Positions 1 to 9,310 of a stretch of 64,000 nt of DNA are shown here, piece after piece. The stretch is taken from contig NZ_JADEYH010000004.1 in the NCBI RefSeq assembly GCF_017114865.1, positions 124,001 through 188,000 of the forward strand, given 5' to 3'. The notes under the pieces are model-generated. The model was not told the DNA's origin. It ran no database searches and was given only the letters and a program-made list of their open reading frames with translations. The first letter of the stretch is position 1. Each line of letters starts with the position of its first letter. The position numbers were made by a program, and so were the translations under genes. This DNA is from Streptomyces verrucosisporus. GTDB taxonomy: Bacteria > Actinomycetota > Actinomycetes > Streptomycetales > Streptomycetaceae.

Positions 1-702
1 GTTCGGGCGGCGTACGCCGTCGGTGCCGACGGGATGCGCAGCACGGTCCGGGAGGCCGCCGGCATCGGCTACCGGGGCGGCCGCTACGCCCAGTCCTTCG
101 TGCTGGCGGACGTGCGGATGGACTGGCGGCCCGGCCGCGGGGAGGTGTCCATGCTGTTCGGCCCGGACGGGCCGGTCCTGGTGGCGCCTCTGCCCGGGAA
201 CGTCTTCCGTCTGGTGGCCGCCGTACCCGAGGAGCCCGGAGAACCGGACGCCACGCTCGTCCAGCGGGTACTGGACGAGCGCGCGGGCGGACAGGGACGG
301 GTCGGCGAGATGCTGTGGGGCTCGCGCTTCCACGTCCACCATCGGATCGCCGACCGCTACCGCGCCGGCCGGATCGTGCTGGCCGGCGACGCCGCCCACG
401 TCCACAGCCCCGCCGGCGGCCAGGGCATGAACATCGGCATCCAGGACGCCGGCGCCCTCGGGCGGGCGCTGGCCGACGTCCTCCTCCACGGAGCGGAACC
501 GGACACCCGGCTGGACGCCTACGAGCGGGAGCGGCGCCCGGCGGCCGAACGCGTCATCACCTTCACCGACCGCCTCACCCGGGCGGTCACCGCCCGCTCC
601 CTGGCCCTCCGCGCCGGCCGCGACATGACGCTGCGGCTGCTGGGCCGCGTCCCGGCCTGGCGCACCCGGCTGGCCGCCGAACTGGCCGGGCTCCGCCCCT
701 GA
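1..702 (+). CDS. FAD-dependent monooxygenase, 5'-truncated by window edge
   Basis: This is the C-terminal 233 residues of a PheA/TfdB-type flavoprotein aromatic hydroxylase; the reading frame is open from base 1, so the N-terminal dinucleotide-binding GxGxxG part lies outside the window. The second FAD-binding signature is visible at the start (VGADGMRSTVR), and the FAD pyrophosphate/ribityl motif GDAAHVHSPAGGQGMN lies near residue 127. Family members use NAD(P)H and oxygen to hydroxylate phenols or polyketides. The substrate cannot be told. The gene is well separated from the aromatic cluster at 31-47 kb, so no functional link to it is implied. Confidence 0.85.
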   Translation, partial: VRAAYAVGADGMRSTVREAAGIGYRGGRYAQSFVLADVRMDWRPGRGEVSMLFGPDGPVLVAPLPGNVFRLVAAVPEEPGEPDATLVQRVLDERAGGQGRVGEMLWGSRFHVHHRIADRYRAGRIVLAGDAAHVHSPAGGQGMNIGIQDAGALGRALADVLLHGAEPDTRLDAYERERRPAAERVITFTDRLTRAVTARSLALRAGRDMTLRLLGRVPAWRTRLAAELAGLRP

Positions 703-857
703 CCCGGCCGGCGGGCAAGGGTTCCTCAGCGCCCTTCAGCCCCCGCCAGCCCCGTCGGGCTCCCCGTGCCCGCCGTACGGGACCAGCCGGGCCAGAGCGC
801 CGGGCAGTCCGCCGAGGCGCACCACACCCAGCCGCCGGGTGGCGCGGACCGGTGCGG

Positions 858-1412
858 CTAACGGCCCGCCGAGCCGTCGATGTGCTCGCGCAGGATGTCG
901 GCGTGGCCCGCGTGCCGGGCGGTTTCCTCGATCATGTGCACCAGGATCCAGCGCATGGTCGGCGGCGGGGTCTCGCGCAACGACCGCACTCCCGGCCGGT
1001 CCAGCCGGTCGCAGGCCGCGGCGATGGCGTTCGAGCGCCCGGCGGCCTCCCGGTAGGCGCGCAGGATCTCCCCGGCCGTCTCCCCGGGTGCGGGCGGCGC
1101 GCCGTCGTCCGCGGGAGTGTCCCCCTCACCCGCGAACGCCCAGGTGAACCAGTTGTGTTCGACCGCCGTCAGATGCTTGACCAGTCCCAGCAGGCTCGTC
1201 CCGGAAGGCACCCCCGCCGCACGGGCCGCCTCGTCCGGCACACCGGCCGCCTTGGCCGCGACCGCGTCCCGCAGATAGTCGAGGAAGGCCAGCAGGGTGG
1301 TCCGCTCACCGGCTTCCACCTCGGGGGGCCGCACGTCGCCGCGCGACCCCTCCACCGCGCTCGCCGCGCCGCCGGTGTCCGCGGCGTCCGCGGTGTCCGT
1401 CGTCTCCGTCAT
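858..1412 (-). CDS. DinB family protein (DUF664)
   Basis: A 184-residue protein of the DinB/YfiT-like four-helix bundle superfamily. The actinobacterial DUF664 signature is clear: LVKHLTAVEHNWF in the middle and the helix MRWILVHMIEETARHAGHADILRE near the C-terminus, which together supply three histidines for the usual metal site. Actinobacterial members are often mycothiol-dependent thiol transferases, but this cannot be shown here. The first ~30 residues are a low-complexity Ala/Asp/Thr tail. It stands alone, downstream of the ATP-grasp gene on the same strand but separated by about 50 nt. Confidence 0.85.
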   Translation of the reverse strand: MTETTDTADAADTGGAASAVEGSRGDVRPPEVEAGERTTLLAFLDYLRDAVAAKAAGVPDEAARAAGVPSGTSLLGLVKHLTAVEHNWFTWAFAGEGDTPADDGAPPAPGETAGEILRAYREAAGRSNAIAAACDRLDRPGVRSLRETPPPTMRWILVHMIEETARHAGHADILREHIDGSAGR

Positions 1413-1464
1413 GCGGCGACACTAGCCGCCGCACGCTCCCCGGGGAGCAGAGCCCGAGCGGCCC

Positions 1465-2295
1465 TCAGGCCAGCAGGGCGTGCAGCGAGGCGGTCATCGC
1501 GGCGGCGAACGCCTCCTCCGTGCCGGCGTCCACCCGGTCCAGCGACAGGTAGGGGTTGAGGTCCTCCAGCTCCACGAGCAGCAGCTCCCCCCGCGCCGTA
1601 CGGCAGGCGTCCACACGCTGGATGCCGTGGCCTATGGCGTTCCAGTCCACGAACCGCTGCGCGAAGGCGAGGTCGTCCGCCGTGGGGGCGTACGGTTCCA
1701 GCTCCCAGCGCCGCGCGAGGTCGGGGGCGTACAGGGCGTACTGGAAGGAGCGGTCGACGAAGTAGAACGAGACCTCGTGCCGGAAGTCGATCCTCGGCTG
1801 GACCAGCAGACCGGCGCCCGGTCCGAGGGCGAGTCCGGCGAGCCGCTCCGCGGGGACGACCTCCAGGCCGATGGAGTCGGCGCCGAGCTCGGGCTTGACG
1901 ACGTACTCGGCCGCCGGCGGCAGCCGGTCCAGGTCCTCGCGGCGGTCGACGGTGGGTATGACCGGCTCCCCCGCCGCGCTCAGCTCGGTCAGGTACCGCT
2001 TCCCGACCATGTCCGCCCTGCCCGACAGCTCGTTGAAGACCCGGGATCCCCGCTCCAGCGCCCGGGCGCGGAAGTCCTCCCAGGCGTCCCGGTGGTGCAG
2101 CACGGGGCCGCTGTTGCGCACCACGACCGCGTCGAAGGTGTCCATCAGCGCCGCCGCGTCGCGCGGGTGGCAGAGCGCGATCCGGAAGTCCTGGCGCAGC
2201 CGGGCCGAGAGGCGGACGTCCTCGTCGCCGTAGCGGCGGCCCCGGGCCTCGTAGGAGAGGTCGGTGACGTAGAGCAGTGCGGGCTTGTGGCGCAT
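1465..2295 (-). CDS. ATP-grasp domain protein
   Basis: A 276-residue protein with the ATP-grasp fold: a nucleotide-binding lysine segment (AEYVVKPELGADSIG, around residue 120) and a metal-binding acidic tail (LLLVELEDLNPYLSLD). I chose the ATG at 2295 because the protein starts there with a plausible Rossmann-like strand (MRHKPALLYVTDLS); the longer open frame upstream is of non-coding character. ATP-grasp enzymes join a carboxylate to an amine or thiol through an acylphosphate; the substrates here are unknown. It is divergent from the small membrane protein gene at 2505. Confidence 0.8.
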   Translation of the reverse strand: MRHKPALLYVTDLSYEARGRRYGDEDVRLSARLRQDFRIALCHPRDAAALMDTFDAVVVRNSGPVLHHRDAWEDFRARALERGSRVFNELSGRADMVGKRYLTELSAAGEPVIPTVDRREDLDRLPPAAEYVVKPELGADSIGLEVVPAERLAGLALGPGAGLLVQPRIDFRHEVSFYFVDRSFQYALYAPDLARRWELEPYAPTADDLAFAQRFVDWNAIGHGIQRVDACRTARGELLLVELEDLNPYLSLDRVDAGTEEAFAAAMTASLHALLA

Positions 2296-2504
2296 GGTTC
2301 CCGTTTCCTGTCGCGTGTCGGCTCCCGAGAAGCTACCCCCCGGCCTCCGGGAACCGGCCGCCCCCTCCGTCCGGACGGGGTACCCCGCTCGGAGCAGAGG
2401 AAATGTGCTGATATCACCCTTCCGCCGCTTTCGGCACACCGGACGCTCTGTGAAGCTTGAGGGACACACGGTGACAAATCCATCGCCACACAGGGAGTTG
2501 ACCC

Positions 2505-2699
2505 ATGGTGCTGTCGATCTCCGGTGTCCTGCTGTTCGGAGTGATCGTCTTCCTGTTCTTCCGCAAGGACAACCTCAAGCTCTCCCACGCCATCGTGTGC
2601 GCGCTCTTCGGGTTCTACCTGGCGGGATCGGCGATCGCACCCGGCATCCAGGCGGGCGGGGACACCCTTGCCAACCTCCTCGGGAACATCCCCTTCTAG
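2505..2699 (+). CDS. Small two-helix membrane protein
   Basis: A 64-residue protein with two hydrophobic segments (residues ~3-18 and ~27-46) separated by a short charged loop RKDNLK. An AGGGAG ribosome-binding site precedes the ATG. Small proteins of this kind are, in my recollection, common in Streptomyces beside FtsK/TraB-like ATPase genes, and here the next gene on the same strand is such a protein, about 100 bp downstream. No enzymatic motif is present; an accessory role for the membrane ATPase is an inference from position only. Confidence 0.8.
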   Translation: MVLSISGVLLFGVIVFLFFRKDNLKLSHAIVCALFGFYLAGSAIAPGIQAGGDTLANLLGNIPF

Positions 2700-2800
2700 A
2701 AGCCGGGAGCCCCGGCTCCCCCGGTACACCCACCGGGACCCCCGCACCCACGACCCGCAGGACTTCGAGCCCCAGGGCTCCGGACGGCAGGAGATTCGGC

Positions 2801-4390
2801 GTGGCCTGGCGGCCCTTCCCCCCGGCACTCACCCCGCTGCACGCTTCCCACCCCCACCCCGCACCGGGCGCCGCCCCGCCGGCCCGCGGGCGGGACCTGC
2901 GGCGGGTGGCCGCGGAACACGCCCTCGACGCACTGCACCTGCCGGCCGTGGCCGCCCGCGGTCTGGGCCGTCTCGCCTCCGCGGGACGGCGCCGCTGGGA
3001 GCGCACCCCCCGGGAGCGGCGGGGCCCAGTGCTGTTCACCGTGGCCGCCTGCCTGCTGGCCCTGTGGCTGGCCCCGTACGGTCCGCTGCTGGGTGCGGTC
3101 ACGCTGGCGGGCGCCGCGCTCTGGCAGGGCCGCGACCGGTCCCCGGACGCCGCCGGGGGCGAGCCCGGCGAGGCCGAGCGCGCACGGCTGCAGACCCTCT
3201 ACGAAGCGCTGGTGCCGCATCTCTCGCTCGCCGACGACCCCCGCCCGCAGCCCCTCTACGCCCACGACGGCGACTGGCGGCGGGCCTTCACCGACTTCGC
3301 GTTCGCCCAGGAGGGACGGCTGGCCCGGCTGCGGCTGCGCTACCCGCCGCACTTCGGCGACGGCGACCCGGACTCCCGCGCGCACCTGCAGGAACTGCTG
3401 TGCGCCAAGGCGGGCCGGGGCCGGGAGTACCACTTCGCCTGGGAGGAGGAAGTGGGCGAGCTCACCCTGACCGCGCTGCCGCCGCTGCCCTCCGGCGTCT
3501 GCGCGCAGCGTTTCGTCACCGCGCCCGGCGAGACCGTGCTGGGCTTCACCGACCTCCACACCGTCCCCCGCACGGTGCCGGTGGTCGCGGAGGGCGGCGA
3601 GCGGCTGGACGTGCCTCCGGTCGTGTGGCGCACGGGCCCGCGCTCCACCGAGCCTCACCTGCTGGCGCTGGGCCGCCCGGGGTCGGGGACGACCACGCTG
3701 CTGCGGTCGGTCGCCCTCCAGGCCCTGCGGCAGGGCGAGGTGCTGGTCGTGGACGGCGGCGGGGCGGGCGAGTACGCGTTCCTGGCCGGACGCGGCAGGG
3801 TGCGGGCGGTGGAGTCCACCCCGGCCGGCGCCCTGTCGGCGCTGGAGTGGGTGGTGCGGGAGACCGAGCGCAGGCTGCTGGCCGCCAACCGGGTCCGCCA
3901 GACCGGACGGGACGCGCCGGAGGATGTCTGCCGCCCGCTGTGGGTGCTGGTGGACCGGCCCTCTGTGCTCAGCCACCTGGCCCGTGCCGAGGGACAGCGC
4001 GACCCGCAGGACCTGCTCCAGGTGCCCCTGCGGTACGGGCGCGCGGTGCGGGTGACCGTGGCGCTGGCCGACCAGTTCGAAGGCGCGGGGGAGCTGACCG
4101 GGGCCGTCCGCGCGTACACCCGGGCGCGGGTGGTGCTCGGCGAGGCGACTGCGCAGGAGGTGCGGGCCGTGCTCGGCGAGGCGCCCTCGACCACCGCGCC
4201 GCCCGAGGTGCCCGCGGGGCGCGGTTACGCCCGGCTGGGCTCGGGGCCGGTGCACCGCCTCCAGGTGCCCGCCGCCCCCGATCCCCTCGATCAGGAGGCG
4301 GCCGAGCCGCAGCGGCGGGCGGTCCTGGAGCTGCTGCCGGAGCCGGTGGCCTCCCCGCCGAGGGCCGCGGCCCGGCGGGCGGTCCACTGA
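2801..4390 (+). CDS. FtsK/SpoIIIE-like membrane ATPase-domain protein
   Basis: A 529-residue protein. The GTG at 2801 is chosen because AGGAG lies 8 nt upstream and the sequence before it is not protein-like. Residues ~70-110 form the transmembrane region (VLFTVAACLLALWLAPYGPL). The P-loop region around residue 290 reads GRPGSGTTTLL, which has the glycine pattern of Walker A but lacks the catalytic lysine, and the Walker B strand LWVLVDRP is also atypical. The overall layout resembles the FtsK/SpoIIIE-type proteins of actinomycetes (membrane segment, coupling domain, RecA-like domain). It may therefore be a non-hydrolysing paralogue. It is probably co-transcribed with the small membrane protein at 2505. 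Confidence 0.75.
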   Translation: MAWRPFPPALTPLHASHPHPAPGAAPPARGRDLRRVAAEHALDALHLPAVAARGLGRLASAGRRRWERTPRERRGPVLFTVAACLLALWLAPYGPLLGAVTLAGAALWQGRDRSPDAAGGEPGEAERARLQTLYEALVPHLSLADDPRPQPLYAHDGDWRRAFTDFAFAQEGRLARLRLRYPPHFGDGDPDSRAHLQELLCAKAGRGREYHFAWEEEVGELTLTALPPLPSGVCAQRFVTAPGETVLGFTDLHTVPRTVPVVAEGGERLDVPPVVWRTGPRSTEPHLLALGRPGSGTTTLLRSVALQALRQGEVLVVDGGGAGEYAFLAGRGRVRAVESTPAGALSALEWVVRETERRLLAANRVRQTGRDAPEDVCRPLWVLVDRPSVLSHLARAEGQRDPQDLLQVPLRYGRAVRVTVALADQFEGAGELTGAVRAYTRARVVLGEATAQEVRAVLGEAPSTTAPPEVPAGRGYARLGSGPVHRLQVPAAPDPLDQEAAEPQRRAVLELLPEPVASPPRAAARRAVH

Positions 4391-4421
4391 GACCGCGGCC
4401 GACGGCGGGGCGCGCGGCGGT

Positions 4422-5957
4422 TCAGGCGACGGAGCTGCGCGGAATGTCGCCGCCCGCGCTCCGTCCGTCGGCGACCAGCCGCGCGGCCGCCGCCAGCCGG
4501 GCCGCCGCCTCGGCGGCCACGGGGCCGGAGACCGTGAACGGCAGCCGCACATAGCCCTCGAAGGCGCCGTCCACCCCGAAGCGCGGCCCGGAGGGGACGC
4601 GCACCCCCAGCCGCTCGCCGGCCTCGGCGATCCGCGAACCGGACAGGTCACCGGTGCGCACCCACAGGGTGAGGCCGCCGCGCGGGACGGTGAACCCCCA
4701 GTCCGGGAGGTGCTCGCGCAGGGCCCCGGTGAGGGCCGCGCGGTTCTCCCTGGCCCGCTCGCGGTGGACCTCCATGGCCCGGTCCCAGCCGCTGCCCCCG
4801 CCCTCCCGTCCGTCGCCCCGTCCGCCGTCCTCCGCCAGCAGCCGGGCGACGGCGAGCTGCTCCAGCACGGGGCTGCCCAGGTCCGCGTAGACACGGGCCG
4901 CGACCAGGCTGCGGATGGTCTCGGGCGCGGCCCGGATCCAGCCGATGCGCAGCCCGGCCCAGATGGCCTTGCTGGCCGAGCCGACCGTGACGACGGTGGA
5001 GCCGCCCGCGTCGAACGCCGCGACCGGGCGGGGCATCGGCTCACCGGGCGGGGCGTCGAGGTCGAGGCCTGCCATGGTCTCGTCCGCCACCAGCACGATA
5101 CCGGCGGCCCGGGCGGCGGCCACCAGCTCCCGGCGCTGCTCCTCCCCGGCCAGCGCGCCGGTGGGGTTGTGGAAGTCCGCGACGACGTACGCCATTCTCG
5201 GCGCGGCGTCCCGCAGCACCCGGCGCCAGGCGGGCAGGTCCCAGCCGGTCAGGCCCTCGCCCATCGCGACGGGCACCAGCCGGGCACCCGACTCGCTCAG
5301 CAGGCGCAGCACATTGGCGTACGAGGGGTGCTCGACGGCGACACGCTCGCCGCGCGGCACGAACAGCGCGCGGATCGCGGCCACCGCGCCCATGGCGCCG
5401 GTGGTGATCATGATCTGCTCGGGCATCGTCGGGACGCCGCGGGCAGTGTAGCGGTCGGCGAGGGCCTGGCGCAGGACCGGCAGTCCGGCCGGGTAGTCGC
5501 CGTGGGTGTGGGCGTAAGGAGGCAGATCGGCCAGGGCTCCCTGGAAGGCGCGGGTGAGCCAGGGCTCGGGGGCGGGAAGGGCGGCGCAGCCCAGATCGAT
5601 CATGGTCCCGGCGGCGTCGGGGGGCAGGGGCGCCAGTCCGCCCGACGGCAGGGGGTTGCCGGCGGGCAGGGCCGTCCAGCTCCCCGCGCCGCGGCGCGAG
5701 GCCAGGAACCCGTCGCCGCGCAGGGCCTCGTACGCGGCGGCCACGGTGGTACGGCTGACGGACAGGGCCGCGGCCAGCTCCCGCTCGGCGGGCAGCCGGG
5801 CGGCGACGGGGACGCGGCCCTCCAGCACCAGCAGGCGCACCCCGTCGGCGAGGGCCCGGTAGGCGGGCGTCCGCCGCGCCCCGTCCGACTCGGTGCGGTG
5901 GGAGGACAGGAGGCGGGCGAGCTGAGGCGCTCCGACCGCCGAGGTCCACTGAGCCAT
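4422..5957 (-). CDS. MocR-type GntR/aminotransferase regulator
   Basis: A 511-residue fusion. Residues ~12-90 are a GntR winged helix (RLPAERELAAALSVSRTTVAAAYEALRGDG) and the rest is a fold-type I PLP aminotransferase-like domain with NPTGAL, a D-x-x pair (VADETMAG) and the Schiff-base lysine in GSASKAIWAGLR. The ATG at 5957 starts the conserved part. MocR proteins sense PLP or related amines and regulate a neighbouring gene; here the divergent neighbour is a YczE-family membrane protein, an arrangement also known for Bacillus YcxD/YczE. The 99-bp divergent gap would hold the operator. Confidence 0.88.
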   Translation of the reverse strand: MAQWTSAVGAPQLARLLSSHRTESDGARRTPAYRALADGVRLLVLEGRVPVAARLPAERELAAALSVSRTTVAAAYEALRGDGFLASRRGAGSWTALPAGNPLPSGGLAPLPPDAAGTMIDLGCAALPAPEPWLTRAFQGALADLPPYAHTHGDYPAGLPVLRQALADRYTARGVPTMPEQIMITTGAMGAVAAIRALFVPRGERVAVEHPSYANVLRLLSESGARLVPVAMGEGLTGWDLPAWRRVLRDAAPRMAYVVADFHNPTGALAGEEQRRELVAAARAAGIVLVADETMAGLDLDAPPGEPMPRPVAAFDAGGSTVVTVGSASKAIWAGLRIGWIRAAPETIRSLVAARVYADLGSPVLEQLAVARLLAEDGGRGDGREGGGSGWDRAMEVHRERARENRAALTGALREHLPDWGFTVPRGGLTLWVRTGDLSGSRIAEAGERLGVRVPSGPRFGVDGAFEGYVRLPFTVSGPVAAEAAARLAAAARLVADGRSAGGDIPRSSVA

Positions 5958-6055
5958 CGATTGAGTCCACCTTCTCGGGATTGGCCGTGTCCGGGAACCG
6001 CTTACAGGCCACAGAGTGTCACGCATCAGTCCAACGCGCCAGAAAGGAAGGCCCC

Positions 6056-6823
6056 TTGTCCGGTTCCGGAGGATTCACAGGATCCGGGGATCCGGGCGGC
6101 TCCGCCGCGCGCCCCGGTCGCCGCCCCGACCGCCTCGTCCGCCGCCTCGTACGGCTCTACGCCGGCCTGGTGCTCTACGGGGCCAGCCTGGCGCTGATGG
6201 TCCGCGCCGATCTCGGCCTCGGCCCGTGGGACGTCTTCCACCAGGGCGTCTCCGGGCACACCGGACTGACCATCGGCACCGTGGTGATCGTCACCGGCGC
6301 GGCCGTGCTGCTGCTGTGGATACCGCTGCGGGAGCGGCCCGGCCTGGGCACCGTCTCCAACGTGGTCGTGGTGGGACTGGCCATGGACGCCACCCTGGCC
6401 CTCATGCCGGAACCGGGCGCGCTCGCGGTACGGGTGCCACTGCTGGTGGGCGCGGTGGTGCTGAACGGGGCGGCGACCGGCCTGTACATCACGGCGCGCT
6501 TCGGACCGGGCCCGCGCGACGGCCTGATGACCGGCCTGCACCGGGTCACCGGGCGCTCGGTGCGCCTGGTGCGGACGGGCATCGAGGTGGCCGCCCTGGC
6601 CACCGGCTTCCTGCTGGGCGGCACCGTGGGGGCGGGAACGGTGCTCTACGCACTGGCGATCGGTCCGCTCTCCCAGTTCTTCCTGAGGGCCTTCGGCACA
6701 CCCGCCCCCGCCGCGGACGGCGGCCGGGCCGGTTCGGGAGGCGATCGGGCGGACGGCTCCGAGAACGGCTCGGCGGACCGCCCGCAGGCGCGCCGGAGGC
6801 GTCGCGCGATACTGCGTCCATGA
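6056..6823 (+). CDS. YczE/YitT-family integral membrane protein
   Basis: A 255-residue membrane protein with about five hydrophobic segments; the family signature is visible as MVRADLGLGPWDVFHQG and RFGPGPRDGLMTGLH. No ATG gives the full N-terminus: the TTG at 6056 has AGGAAGG 4-5 nt upstream and keeps the first transmembrane helix (LYAGLVLYGASLAL), so it is the likely start. The C-terminus is a charged Gly/Arg-rich tail. Function of the family is unknown. It is divergent from a MocR regulator and overlaps the next gene by 4 nt. Confidence 0.82.
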   Translation: MSGSGGFTGSGDPGGSAARPGRRPDRLVRRLVRLYAGLVLYGASLALMVRADLGLGPWDVFHQGVSGHTGLTIGTVVIVTGAAVLLLWIPLRERPGLGTVSNVVVVGLAMDATLALMPEPGALAVRVPLLVGAVVLNGAATGLYITARFGPGPRDGLMTGLHRVTGRSVRLVRTGIEVAALATGFLLGGTVGAGTVLYALAIGPLSQFFLRAFGTPAPAADGGRAGSGGDRADGSENGSADRPQARRRRRAILRP

Positions 6824-7605
6824 CGGCACCGGCCCTGCGCGCCCCGCGCCCCGACCACCCCTTCTTCGACCACCCCGTCCCCCTGGCCTTCGCCCACCGC
6901 GGCGGCGCCGCGCCGGGAGCGGAGAACACCCACGGCGCCTTCGCGCGGGCGGTGGAGCTGGGCTACCGCTATCTGGAGACCGATGTGCACGCCACGGCGG
7001 ACGGGAAGCTGGTCGCCTTCCACGACTCCACGCTGGACCGGGTCACCGACGGCAGCGGGGCGATCGCCTCCCTGCCGTGGTCGCAGGTGCGGCGGGTGCG
7101 GGTGGGCGGCGGCGAGCCGGTGCCGCTCTTCGCCGATCTGCTGCGCGCCTTCCCCCGTGCCCGCTGGAACATCGACGTCAAGGCGGACGCGGCCCTCCCC
7201 CCGCTGCTGGAGATCCTGGACCGCGCCGGCGCCTGGGACCGGGTGTGCCTGGGGGCCTTCGACGAGTCCCGGGTGGCCCGGGCCCGGCGTCTGGCGGGCC
7301 CGCGGCTGGCCACCTCGCTGGGCACGCGCGGCGTCCTGGGCCTGCGGCTGCGCTCGTACCGTCTGCCGGGCGCGGTCGGCCGCGGCGCGCTGTGCGCGCA
7401 GGTCCCGGTGCGGCACGGCGGGATACCGGTGGCGGACCGGGCGTTCGTCCGCCACGCACACCACAGGGGCCTGCAGGTGCACGTGTGGACGGTCAACGAT
7501 CCGGAGCGGATGAGGACGCTGCTGGACATGGGCGTGGATGGCATCATGACCGATCACATCGAGACACTGCGCACGGTGCTGGCCGAGCGGGGGGCCTGGA
7601 TCTGA
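6820..7605 (+). CDS. Glycerophosphodiester phosphodiesterase
   Basis: A 261-residue GDPD TIM-barrel protein that would hydrolyse glycerophosphodiesters to glycerol-3-phosphate and an alcohol. Visible signatures: catalytic AHRGGAAPGAENTHGAF, the metal-binding YLETDVHATADGKLVAFHD with two acids and a histidine, NIDVKAD, and the C-terminal HVWTVND and GVDGIMTD. The ATG overlaps the upstream stop (ATGA), so translation is probably coupled to the YczE gene. No signal peptide is seen, so it is likely cytoplasmic. Confidence 0.93.
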   Translation: MTAPALRAPRPDHPFFDHPVPLAFAHRGGAAPGAENTHGAFARAVELGYRYLETDVHATADGKLVAFHDSTLDRVTDGSGAIASLPWSQVRRVRVGGGEPVPLFADLLRAFPRARWNIDVKADAALPPLLEILDRAGAWDRVCLGAFDESRVARARRLAGPRLATSLGTRGVLGLRLRSYRLPGAVGRGALCAQVPVRHGGIPVADRAFVRHAHHRGLQVHVWTVNDPERMRTLLDMGVDGIMTDHIETLRTVLAERGAWI

Positions 7606-7683
7606 CGTCCGGCGGCCGGACGGCACGGGCCGCTCCCCCGCCCGCGACCCGCCGCTGCGCACGGGACGAACGAGGGGGCGCGG

Positions 7684-9132
7684 GTGGGCACCGAGACCGT
7701 GGCGGGGGCCGGGGACGCCGAGGGCACCGAAGACGCCGGAGAAACGGCGAAGAGCGCGGGCGGCGCCGGCGGCGCGGAGAACCCGGGGGACTTCGCCGGG
7801 GACGCCGAGCGGCGCCGTGAGCAGCGCGGCTGGTACTTCTACGACTGGGCGGTCTCCGTCTTCTCCACCAGCGTGCTCACCGTCTTCCTCGGCCCCTATC
7901 TGACCTCGGTCGCCGAGGCCGCGGCGGACGCCGCCGGCTACGTCCACCCCCTGGGCATCCCGGTCCGCGCCGGCTCGTACTTCGCCTACACCGTCTCCGT
8001 CTCGGTACTGCTGTCGGTGCTGGTGATGCCGCTGGCCGGGGCGGTCGCCGACCGGTCGGGCCGCAAGAAGCCGATCATGGGCGTGTTCGCCTACCTGGGG
8101 GCGGCGGCCACCACGGGGATGTTCTTCCTGGAGGGCGACCGCTATCTGCTGGGCGGGGTGCTGCTGGTGGTGGCGAACGTCTCCTACGCCACGGCCGTGG
8201 TGGTCTACAACTCCTTCCTGCCCCAGATCGCCGCTCCCGCGGAGCGGGACGCGGTCTCCTCGCGCGGCTGGGCCTTCGGCTACGCCTCCGGCTCCCTGGT
8301 GCTGGTGGCCAACCTGGCGCTGTTCCTCGGGCACGAGTCGCTGGGTGTGGACGAGGGCACCGCGGTGCGGATCTGCCTTGCCTCGGCGGGCCTGTGGTGG
8401 GCGGTCTTCGCGGTCATCCCGCTGCGGCGGCTGCGCGAGCGGCCCTCCGCCCACGCCCCCGCCGGCCCGGCCGGCGGGGGGATGTCCCTGCGAGGCGGCT
8501 GGCGGCAGCTCGCCGGGACGCTGCGCGATCTGCGCCGCTACCCGCTGACCCTGATGTTCCTGCTGGCCTACCTGCTCTACAACGACGGCGTGCAGACGGT
8601 GATCACCCAGGCCTCGGTCTTCGGCGCCGGGGAGCTGGGGATGGACCAGACCACCCTCATCGGTGCGGTCCTGCTGGTGCAGATCCTGGCCGTGGTGGGG
8701 GCGCTGCTGCTGGGACGGCTGGCGGTGCGCTACGGCGCCAAGCGCACGATCCTGGGCTCGCTGGTGGCGTGGACGGCGACGGTGGGCGCCGGATACGTGC
8801 TGCCCGCGGGCGAGCCGGTGTGGTTCTTCGTGCTGGCCGCGGCGATCGGAATGGTACTGGGCGGCACCCAGGCGCTGTCGCGGTCGCTGTACGCGCAGCT
8901 GGTGCCGCCGGGCAAGGAGGCCGAGTACTTCTCGCTGTACGAGGTGAGCGATCGCGGCACCAGCTGGCTGGGGCCGCTGGTGTTCGGGCTCACCTACCAG
9001 CTCACCGGCAGCTACCGGGACGCGATCATCTCCCTGGTGATCTTCTTCGTTCTGGGTTTCGTCCTGCTTTTGCGGGTACCGGTCAGACGAGCGGTGGCGG
9101 CGGTCGGCGCCGCTGCGCCGGATCGGATTTAG
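7684..9132 (+). CDS. MFS transporter, UMF1/Atg22-like
   Basis: A 482-residue major facilitator with twelve predicted hydrophobic segments. The family start WYFYDWAVSVFSTSVLTVFLGPYL and the MFS loop GAVADRSGRKKPIMG are clear, and the second half repeats the MFS fold (GGTQALSRSLYAQLVPPGKEAEYFSLYE). These features fit the UMF1/Atg22-like group, whose bacterial substrates are unknown. The GTG at 7684 gives an Ala/Gly/Glu-rich N-terminal leader of about 45 residues; a later start could be the true one. Confidence 0.88.
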   Translation: MGTETVAGAGDAEGTEDAGETAKSAGGAGGAENPGDFAGDAERRREQRGWYFYDWAVSVFSTSVLTVFLGPYLTSVAEAAADAAGYVHPLGIPVRAGSYFAYTVSVSVLLSVLVMPLAGAVADRSGRKKPIMGVFAYLGAAATTGMFFLEGDRYLLGGVLLVVANVSYATAVVVYNSFLPQIAAPAERDAVSSRGWAFGYASGSLVLVANLALFLGHESLGVDEGTAVRICLASAGLWWAVFAVIPLRRLRERPSAHAPAGPAGGGMSLRGGWRQLAGTLRDLRRYPLTLMFLLAYLLYNDGVQTVITQASVFGAGELGMDQTTLIGAVLLVQILAVVGALLLGRLAVRYGAKRTILGSLVAWTATVGAGYVLPAGEPVWFFVLAAAIGMVLGGTQALSRSLYAQLVPPGKEAEYFSLYEVSDRGTSWLGPLVFGLTYQLTGSYRDAIISLVIFFVLGFVLLLRVPVRRAVAAVGAAAPDRI

Positions 9133-9310
9133 GCCATCGGCCGAAGGGCGGGTAGTGTACGCCTGCAACTCGTCGGATGGACCGTTACCGCACGCCAAAG
9201 ATAGGCGAACGTTACGTTACGTCCCATGTGGGATGTGACAAAGCGGGCGGCTGCGGGTACCGCATATCCGACGAGGCAGCGGCACGACGGGCGACGCATG
9301 TCCCAGATCG

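Noticed and set aside
1..702. Link of the first monooxygenase to the aromatic cluster
   Set aside because: It is 30 kb away, in the core region, and of another subgroup (GDAAHVHSPAGGQG rather than GE-A-HL-PPFGARG).
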